Shown here: piece after piece, positions 46,701-51,436 of the stretch
Layout of the letters: the number at the start of each line of letters is the position of its first letter
Position numbering within the stretch: position 1 is the stretch's first letter
DNA from: SZUA-252 sp035716005
Lineage (GTDB): Bacteria > Eisenbacteria > RBG-16-71-46 > SZUA-252
Length of the DNA stretch: 51,436 bases
Reading direction: 5' to 3'
NCBI GenBank assembly: GCA_035716005.1
Contig: DASTKG010000093.1
Location: 1-51,436, forward strand
Made by a program: the position numbers and the translations under genes
Notes under the pieces: generated by a model
The model's database searches: none
What the model was told of the DNA's origin: nothing
Seen by the model: only the letters and a program-made list of their open reading frames with translations

Positions 46701-46878
46701 CGAGGAGGCGGCGACGCGCCGTCGGATCGGCCACGGTGGCGGCCGGAAGGACCTTGATGGCGACGGTCCGCCCGAGCTTGGTGTCGAGCGCCCTGTAGAC
46801 CTCGCCCATGCCGCCCGCGCCGAGACGGCTCTCGATGCGGTAGTGGGCGAGCTGTCGCCCTGGCTCGAGGAAACTCAC
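43774..46878 (-). CDS. Ser/Thr protein kinase with STAND-type ATPase and TPR repeats
   Basis: This 1034-residue regulator has three parts. A Hanks-type kinase (about 13-275) is apparently active: 'GAGGMGEVYRA', 'VAIKVL', 'HRDIKPANIL', 'DFGIAK' and 'APEQARGE'. An NB-ARC/STAND-like ATPase follows (about 310-620) with P-loop 'LLGFGGSGKTRLAIQVAKEL', Walker B-like 'SLIVLDNCEQV' and 'VLATSREPLAFGGEVVWRIPTLSVP'. The C-terminal TPR region has recurring 'A..LYQESLAIRREIEDRRGLSLTLHNLA' units of about 40 residues. GTG at 46878 is chosen over 46923 because TATACT is 7 nt upstream. It is predicted cytoplasmic; targets are unknown. Confidence 0.87.
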   Translation of the reverse strand: MSFLEPGRQLAHYRIESRLGAGGMGEVYRALDTKLGRTVAIKVLPAATVADPTARRRLLDEARAAASLTHPHIVTIYSVDESEGSDFIVMEYVEGKSLKERLDDGPLDVPELLRVGIDVADALAAAHAIGLIHRDIKPANILLTSQAGAKVLDFGIAKRMASATTETIAQTATNVTGSGLIVGTVAYMAPEQARGETLDGRADVFSLGATLYEAATGRQAFEGSTTLDTMVAVATKTPVTPTVIRPELPADLDVILGRALAKRRDDRYGSSRELADALRALREGTGTLTRGTGAFTASPVDVPNNLPTPMTSFIGRARERSEVQRLLGTSRVVTLLGFGGSGKTRLAIQVAKELQHEFKDGVWLAEFEALSDPTLVPQQVARAIGVKEEPGIPIADTIAASLQGKKSLIVLDNCEQVASAVAFLLSKILPRAADVRVLATSREPLAFGGEVVWRIPTLSVPDPRTSAITSKDAAGRFEAIRLFVDRAQAVQPAFLLTDKNASAVAQVCHHLDGIPLAIELAAVRVKVLPVEQILARLKDRFALLTGGSRTALPRQQTLRATVDWSYEMLSEQEKKLLNRVSVFAGGFSLETAEAVCAWNGLEAFDVLDTLGPLLDKSLVVPGEAADSPRYSLLETIRDYAAERLKEAKETEAQDARHALHFFKLALQAEPELQGRDQAEWFALLDREHENIRRATRYHIVNADAGGALLMAGAIWRYWWTRGFWEEGRRVLHDALALPDSQGPTIDRAKALYASAVLARGQGDFASADAYLAESLPMARGANDKVGEASALFEQGNLANARGDLENAARLYQESLAIRREIEDRRGLSLTLHNLAVVAQSRGGSDEARRLFEEALGIHRELGNAAMEAHTLNGLTDIALHEGDLDAAQRHLEQGLAIQRELGNKDGIGFSLRQLGEVATRRQDATRARVLLKEALEIFQALGDSNGLVDMVDSIAGLAALIGQWERALLLAHAGGAWRQSIAMPRTDPDTALLERSIEPARAALGADEAAAASVRGEKLTPDEVVRLMEETLRG

Positions 46879-46907
46879 GCCGGCGAGTATACCCCAGCCG
46901 GCGTGAG
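46874..46907. repeat. 11-bp inverted repeat enclosing the -10 and start codon of the kinase gene
   Basis: CTCACGCCGGC (46874-46884) and GCCGGCGTGAG (46897-46907) are perfect complements separated by 12 nt. On the minus strand the spacer contains TATACT and the inner arm contains the GTG start. It may be an operator or a terminator-like hairpin for the upstream Ig-protein gene. Confidence 0.6.
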
Positions 46908-46927
46908 TCCCCCGAGGGGGCATGTGG

Positions 46928-49924
46928 CTACTTGAGGACCGTGAATCTCCCCGTATCGACCCCGTCCCGGCTCTCGATCCGGTAGAAGTAGACCCCCGAG
47001 GAGAGCGTCCGACCGTCGGAGTCGCGGGCCTCGAAGGTGACTTCGTGCGCGCCCGGCGCCACCGCCTCCTGTCGCAGGAGCGTGCGCACCAGTCGGCCGT
47101 TCAAATCGTAGAGGGAGACGCGGACGGCCCCCGTCGTGCGTGTGATGAAACTCAGCGTTCCCGACGGATTGAGCGGATTCGGCGACATCACCGTCTGGAG
47201 CGCGCCTCCGCCCGCCACGATCTCGAGCGTCACGGAGCCCTGGAAGAGCGATCCCGAGAGGAGCCTTCCTTGGATCAGGACCGGCACGCTGTTCGATCCG
47301 CGAAGCAGGCTGAAGAGGTTCCGGAGGTCCCCCTTCTCGAAGCAGATCTGCATGTCCTGGACCTGATTGTTGTCCCGGTCGCCGATCACCGCGCTCTTCG
47401 TGCTGTTCGCGCTGATCTCGGAGACCGAGCCGGTGCCGTACGAGATCATCTTGATCGTCGCGAGATCGACGTCGAAGAGCGAAAACGAATCGTTCACGGG
47501 CTCGAGCTGCATGCAGCCGAACGCCTTGTTCGACGAGAGCCGGATCTTCTTCGCACCGACCGTGTAGATCCGGGCCGGCGCGATGGCCCGAACCGTGATC
47601 GTCGTGGTCGCGTGGCCCACCAGAGCGTTGAAGCCGGTGAAGACCACGGCGTAGGTGCCGGCGTCCTCGGCCCGCGGCGTCCAGGAGAACGAGCCGGAGG
47701 TGAAGGGAGCGCTCGACGAGAACGTGGCGGTGTTCCCCGCCGGCAGGACCGAGAGGTCGGCCGTGAGGCCGAGCATCGCGTCCCCATCGGGATCGGAGAC
47801 GCCGACCGCGAAGCTCAGCGGCGTACCCGGATCGACGGTGTACGCGGCGGGCGCCGTCACGACGGGATCCTGGTCGACGGTCCAGACGGCGTCGTGCCCG
47901 ATCGGGAGCCCCGACAGATCGGCGTCGAATTGGATGATTCCCTTCGCGGCGCTCGAGGTCGAGGCGGCGCCGCTCACCCCGCCGAGGGCCGCCGCGAGGA
48001 GCGCGGTTCCCGTGTCGGTGGCGGTGGCGCTGGTCGTCGTCTTCGTGCCGGTGGAGGCGGAGCTGAGTCCGGTCACGCTCACGATCGGACCCTTGAGCGC
48101 GCGATCCGGCGAGAGCGAGATCTGGCGCCCGTCGAGTCGCGGCGCGGAGAGCGGGATCGCGGTCGCCGTGAGCGGCGACGTCACGACGATCGTCCAGTCC
48201 GCCGAGCCCGTCTCGCCGAGATTGTTGGTGGCGGTGAAGGTGACGGTGTAGGTCCCCTCCTCGCCCGGCTGTGGCGTCCAGATCAGCTCACCCGTGACGC
48301 TCGTCCCGGCGAAGGCGACGTTGATCTTCGTGACGGCGCTTCCGCTCAGGCCGTTCGACGCCGTGAAGGCGACGTCGTAGGAGCCGGCCTCCCCGTGCTT
48401 CATCGGCCAGTGAAGCGTTCCGCTCAGATGATCGGCCGACGGCGTGAACGTCGCGTCGTGCCCGATCGGCAGGGCGGAGAGATCGGCCGTCAAATCGGCC
48501 ACCGGGTCGGCGTCGGGGTCGCTCGCCGAGACGTTGAAGTCGAGAATGCCGCCCTCTTCGCCGTCCACCACGATCGGGGCCGAGACGACGGGCGCCCGAT
48601 CCTGGTTCGAAACCGAGATGGAGACGAGGAGAGAGCCGCTCAGACCGCCGGCGGTGGCGGTGAAGGTCACCGAGTAGCTGCCCGCGTCCGAGTAGGCCGG
48701 CGTCCAGGCGAACGTGCCGCCCGTGTTGCCGGGGTCGACGGAGAACGAGGCTCCCGCGGGCAGCGGCGCGGCCGTAAGGGACTCGACGGCGTCTCCGTCC
48801 GGGTCGGACGCCGACACCGTGAAGGAGATCGGTGAGGCTTCGCTCCCCGAAACCGAGGAGGGCCCCGCGACGGCCGGTGAACGGTCGACGTTGAGGACGG
48901 TGATGGCCGTCGTGGCCGACGCGCTCAGCGCGTTGGCGGCGGTGAAGGTGATCGAGTAGCCGCCCGACTGCATGAAATCGGGCGTCCACGCGAAGGCGCC
49001 CGACGTATTGGAGGCGTTCGGGGTGAACGAGGCGCCGAGAGGAAGAGACGACGAGGTGAGCGACGCGATGGCTTCCCCGTCGGGATCCGAGGCGGTCACG
49101 GTGAAGGCGATCGGCGAGTTCTCCGACTGGGTGACGGTGGCCGGCGCCGCGATGGCGGGTCCGCGATCGGGCACGCGGTAGCGGGCGACCATCGAGAGGT
49201 TGTCCACGTACATCGTCTGCGGATGGCCCCCCTCGCCGTTGCAGGAGAGGAGCGCCACGTCGTCGCCCGACTCGGCGAACGGAACCGCCTGGAAACCGGG
49301 GACGGGCGTGCCGTCGATCGCGAGGCTGGTCGTCCGCGTGAGGAAGTCGACGTCGACCGTGAACTGCTGCGCGACCCGGTTCGGCTGCAGGACCGGCAGG
49401 AGCTGCCCCGCGCCGTTGAAGCCGTTGTAGGAGAGCTGCCCCTGGTGCAGGTAGTCGACGGAGGCGAGCGTGGCGCCGTTCGAGGCTCGAATGGCGAAGT
49501 CCATCAGGATGATCGCCTCGTCGTCCTTGGCGACCGAACTCCAGCGCACGGTGACCTTCTCGGCCGGGGCCGGGATCGACGCCGGATGCGCGTCGAGCGA
49601 CACGACGCCGGGAACGTTGAGCTGGCGGACTTCCACGGGGCGTGAGAGCCCGTCGTACGATGGGACGACGGTGACGCTCCCGGCCTCGGTCGTCAGCATC
49701 AGGTAATCGCCCGTGGGCGCGCCGGGAAGCGAGGAGTTCGGCGGCGCGTTCGGATTGTCCGCATCGAAGTTCGCCTGAAGGGTGACGACCGAGAGCGTGT
49801 CGCCGGGCATCGCGGCCGAAGCCGCGCCCGTGGCGACGAGGATGCTGCCGATGGACAAGAGGAATCCGGCGACGTGGCGTCGAAGCGCGAGCCACGCGCA
49901 CGGATGCGGCCGATTGCTGAACAT
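46928..49924 (-). CDS. Secreted Ig-repeat protein with FlgD-like C-terminal domain
   Basis: This 998-residue secreted protein has a signal peptide ('AGFLLSIGSILVATGAASAA', cleavage near 38) and a concanavalin-like N-terminal part (about 45-250). About five cadherin/putative-Ig repeats follow, each with 'FTVTASDPDGEAIASL' and 'GAFAWTPDFMQSGGYSITFTA' style motifs. A beta-rich module has 'KKIRLSSNKAFGCMQLEPVNDSF'. The C-terminal 'MSPNPLNPSGTLSF...VSLYDLNGRLVRTL...GVYFYRIES' is a FlgD-like Ig domain. Such domains often end surface or secreted proteins in FCB-group bacteria. A surface, adhesion or matrix role is inferred. Confidence 0.87.
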   Translation of the reverse strand: MFSNRPHPCAWLALRRHVAGFLLSIGSILVATGAASAAMPGDTLSVVTLQANFDADNPNAPPNSSLPGAPTGDYLMLTTEAGSVTVVPSYDGLSRPVEVRQLNVPGVVSLDAHPASIPAPAEKVTVRWSSVAKDDEAIILMDFAIRASNGATLASVDYLHQGQLSYNGFNGAGQLLPVLQPNRVAQQFTVDVDFLTRTTSLAIDGTPVPGFQAVPFAESGDDVALLSCNGEGGHPQTMYVDNLSMVARYRVPDRGPAIAAPATVTQSENSPIAFTVTASDPDGEAIASLTSSSLPLGASFTPNASNTSGAFAWTPDFMQSGGYSITFTAANALSASATTAITVLNVDRSPAVAGPSSVSGSEASPISFTVSASDPDGDAVESLTAAPLPAGASFSVDPGNTGGTFAWTPAYSDAGSYSVTFTATAGGLSGSLLVSISVSNQDRAPVVSAPIVVDGEEGGILDFNVSASDPDADPVADLTADLSALPIGHDATFTPSADHLSGTLHWPMKHGEAGSYDVAFTASNGLSGSAVTKINVAFAGTSVTGELIWTPQPGEEGTYTVTFTATNNLGETGSADWTIVVTSPLTATAIPLSAPRLDGRQISLSPDRALKGPIVSVTGLSSASTGTKTTTSATATDTGTALLAAALGGVSGAASTSSAAKGIIQFDADLSGLPIGHDAVWTVDQDPVVTAPAAYTVDPGTPLSFAVGVSDPDGDAMLGLTADLSVLPAGNTATFSSSAPFTSGSFSWTPRAEDAGTYAVVFTGFNALVGHATTTITVRAIAPARIYTVGAKKIRLSSNKAFGCMQLEPVNDSFSLFDVDLATIKMISYGTGSVSEISANSTKSAVIGDRDNNQVQDMQICFEKGDLRNLFSLLRGSNSVPVLIQGRLLSGSLFQGSVTLEIVAGGGALQTVMSPNPLNPSGTLSFITRTTGAVRVSLYDLNGRLVRTLLRQEAVAPGAHEVTFEARDSDGRTLSSGVYFYRIESRDGVDTGRFTVLK

Positions 49925-49976
49925 GGTTGGACCCCCCGAGGTCGTGCCAGTTGCGGTGGGAGGGGGCGGATAGGGA

Positions 49977-49997
49977 GAACCGGCTACCCGCCGGTTC
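49977..49997 (-). other. Hairpin in the 5' leader of the Ig-protein gene
   Basis: GAACCGGC (49977-49984) and GCCGGTTC (49990-49997) pair perfectly around a 5-nt loop in the roughly 90-nt leader. It is G+C-rich and may control translation or stability. Confidence 0.5.
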
Positions 49998-50022
49998 CGG
50001 CCCCTCGAAGAGACGACTTGAG

Positions 50023-50051
50023 ATGATACCTCAAAGTGATTGTTATTTCAA
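50023..50051 (-). promoter_or_regulatory. Promoter of the Ig-protein gene
   Basis: TTGAAA (50046-50051), a 17-nt spacer and TATCAT (50023-50028) in a markedly A+T-rich patch. The leader is about 90 nt, unlike the leaderless pattern of many neighbours. Confidence 0.7.
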
Positions 50052-50091
50052 TAGTTGCAATCCTGGAAATTTCACCCACTTGGAATCGACG

Positions 50092-51009
50092 CTAGCAGCG
50101 CATCGAACCGGTTCCCCGCCATTCGCGGGCGGCCTCCTCCATTCCCTCCTCGTACGTTCGCGCGGGCCGCCAGGCCAGTTCCTCCGCGATTCTGTCCGCT
50201 CGGAACGAACCTGTCCAGTAGGTCATGCCGGCCGCCTCCGCGTCCGGGATTTCGTCCAGGGGAGGCGTGCCGAACCAGGAGCGGACCTCGTCCGTGTACT
50301 CCCGCCAGGTCCCGTTTCGAGCAAGAACGTTGTAGGTCCGCCCAACCGCACGCGGGTTCTGAATCGCGAGCAGGACCGCGTCGACGAGGTCTTCGACGTG
50401 GACGAAGGGGACCGTGTTCCCCCCGCCGCGGAGAAGCTTCATCTGACGGTCTCGAACGCGCCTTGGGACCACGACCGCCCAGGTCGAGGTCGGATGAACG
50501 CCCAGGATGGCGCTCGGCCGGAGGATCGTCGCCGAAAGCCCTCGCGCCGTGGCGTCGAGCACGCGGCGATCTCCTTCGGCCTTCGTGACTCCGTAGGGAT
50601 CGCCCTCGATCTTGAGCGGACTCCCCTCGTCCACGCTCTCGAGGCCGCGGACATCGTAGACCGACACGGTCGAGATGTGGATGAAGCGAGACGCGCCGGC
50701 GGCCTTCGCCGCCTCGAGCATCGAGACAGTCCCCTCGACGTTCACCCGGCGAACGGGCTCCAGGTCGGGCCCGCCGGTCGCGGCGGCGTGAATCACGGCC
50801 GCGCACCCCGCCGCGGCGCGGGCCGCGACCGAGGGATCGATGAAGTCGCCGACGATTTCCTCGTGGAGCGGATGGTTCAGCGACGGATCGGCTCCCGCCC
50901 GCCGGACGATCGAGCGCACCGGAGCGCCGCGCTCGAACAGGCGCCGAGCGATCCGGCTCCCGACGAATCCGGTCGTGCCCGTGAGCAGGGTTCGTTCAGG
51001 CGTGGCCAT
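50092..51009 (-). CDS. NAD-dependent epimerase/dehydratase (extended SDR)
   Basis: This 305-residue Rossmann-fold enzyme has 'LLTGTTGFVGSRIARRLFERG' for NAD(P) binding, 'VIHAAATGGPD', the catalytic 'FIHISTVSVYD' Ser and 'DPYGVTKAEGDR' (YxxxK). The substrate is probably an activated sugar or a related carbonyl compound, but it cannot be named. It lies 43 bp after the partial GNAT gene on the same strand. A surface-polysaccharide link would fit the CelD/BcsL-like neighbour. Confidence 0.85.
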   Translation of the reverse strand: MATPERTLLTGTTGFVGSRIARRLFERGAPVRSIVRRAGADPSLNHPLHEEIVGDFIDPSVAARAAAGCAAVIHAAATGGPDLEPVRRVNVEGTVSMLEAAKAAGASRFIHISTVSVYDVRGLESVDEGSPLKIEGDPYGVTKAEGDRRVLDATARGLSATILRPSAILGVHPTSTWAVVVPRRVRDRQMKLLRGGGNTVPFVHVEDLVDAVLLAIQNPRAVGRTYNVLARNGTWREYTDEVRSWFGTPPLDEIPDAEAAGMTYWTGSFRADRIAEELAWRPARTYEEGMEEAAREWRGTGSMRC

Positions 51010-51030
51010 GGTGTGTTCCGACGAGGATCG

Positions 51031-51048
51031 CGAACTCGGGCGAGTTCG
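51031..51048. repeat. Short perfect inverted repeat between the GNAT and epimerase genes
   Basis: CGAACTCG (51031-51038) and CGAGTTCG (51041-51048) form an 8-bp palindrome with a 2-nt centre in the 42-bp gap. It could be a weak terminator or an operator; there is no T-tract. Confidence 0.35.
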
Positions 51049-51051
51049 AGC

Positions 51052-51436
51052 CTACGGCGTCTCGATCTTCGGGTCGGGCCGCCCGCCGAGCCGGCCCCGT
51101 ACGAGCGAGGCGAGCCTCGGGTACTCGAAGCGGGCGAATCGCGCGAGCGCGGGCTTGAGCCCGGGAGCGAAGATGGCCGAGCGCGTCTGGGGCACCCAGC
51201 TCGAGACCCACGCGCGCTTGTACTCGCGATCGCCGTGCGAGACGATGAGGCGCGCCCCTTCGGCGGCATTTCGCCGCGCCACTTCCTGGATGAGCAGCAT
51301 CCCCGGCGAGACCGGAGCGAACTCCTCGTCGTAGGAGATGGTCACGTCGTAGAAGGTGTCCCGCTCGCGAAGTCCCAGGATGAACGCCGCGTCCCGCCCG
51401 CCGACCTGAAGGATCGAGAGATCGAGCATCGAGCGC
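51052..51436 (-). CDS. GNAT acetyltransferase, CelD/BcsL-type, partial (cut by window end)
   Basis: The C-terminal part of a GNAT (Acetyltransf_6) protein reads 'YDVTISYDEEFAPVSPGMLLIQEVARRNAAEGARLIVSHGDREYKRAWVSS' in family order. The fold is used in CelD/BcsL proteins linked to cellulose or cell-surface polysaccharide synthesis and in FemAB-like enzymes. The frame stays open to the window edge, so the true N-terminus lies beyond it and the ATG at 51429 is probably internal. Confidence 0.75.
   Translation of the reverse strand, partial: RSMLDLSILQVGGRDAAFILGLRERDTFYDVTISYDEEFAPVSPGMLLIQEVARRNAAEGARLIVSHGDREYKRAWVSSWVPQTRSAIFAPGLKPALARFARFEYPRLASLVRGRLGGRPDPKIETP

Noticed and set aside
46922..48835. 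Long plus-strand frame opposite the Ig-repeat gene
   Set aside because: The translation is Arg/Gly/Asp-rich without known motifs, typical of an antisense shadow in G+C-rich DNA.
49925..50016. Cyclic-di-GMP (GEMM) riboswitch in the Ig-gene leader
   Set aside because: The leader has a GC hairpin but not the conserved GEMM core or the two-helix layout.

Overview
The window is a dense, G+C-rich (about two thirds by eye) bacterial chromosome segment with about 42 protein genes and one tRNA. No insertion sequence, phage, integron or CRISPR signature is visible. Several features suggest an uncultured member of the FCB-superphylum fringe, such as a Candidatus Eisenbacteria-like lineage: alternative complex III next to an A2-type haem-copper oxidase, a secreted Ig-repeat protein with a FlgD-like C-terminal domain, a kinase/ATPase/TPR giant regulator, and pervasive leaderless-type promoters. 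This placement is an inference from gene content. Bases 1-149 hold nothing I can identify.

Layout. (1) 150-3282, minus strand: tRNA-Leu(UAA), a CNNM/CBS membrane protein and an NHLRC2-like thioredoxin/NHL protein. (2) 3414-8831, plus strand: a renalase-like flavoprotein, ribA, a secreted YHS-type protein with an in-frame TGA that looks like a selenocysteine codon, a nucleotidyltransferase and an M3 peptidase. (3) 8884-16724: a sugar-phosphate block (rpiB, pgi, tal, glk, class I fructose-bisphosphate aldolase) interrupted by a hemerythrin-like protein, an M48-like lipoprotein without its catalytic Glu, and a VOC protein with a histone-H1-like tail. (4) 16735-30008, minus strand: one long respiratory operon, actABCDEF, a dihaem cytochrome c, ctaC, ctaD, ctaA, ctaB, ctaG and a 54-residue membrane protein. 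(5) 30275-39956: a full classical menaquinone pathway, menF-D-H-B-A-C-E on plus, with menI and ubiE/menG converging on minus. (6) 40026-51436: ispG, two small membrane proteins, an EamA transporter, a Ser/Thr kinase-ATPase-TPR protein, a secreted Ig-repeat protein, a nucleoside-diphosphate-sugar epimerase-like protein and a truncated GNAT (CelD/BcsL-type) protein.

Regions 4 and 5 form one functional unit. The men genes make menaquinone, ACIII oxidises menaquinol and reduces cytochrome c, and the A2-type oxidase passes electrons to O2; ctaA/ctaB/ctaG supply haem A and copper. The two operons diverge from 30009-30274, which contains an exact TGTGA-N6-TCACA palindrome of the CRP/FNR type centred on the likely -10 of the act promoter.

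The strongest candidate for something undescribed is at 5221-5841. A signal-peptide protein with three YHS-like modules has TGA exactly where relatives carry the second Cys of FCCxxC, giving C-U-x-x-C. A 7-bp hairpin with a 5-nt G-containing loop starts 13 nt after the TGA, within the geometry known for bacterial SECIS elements.
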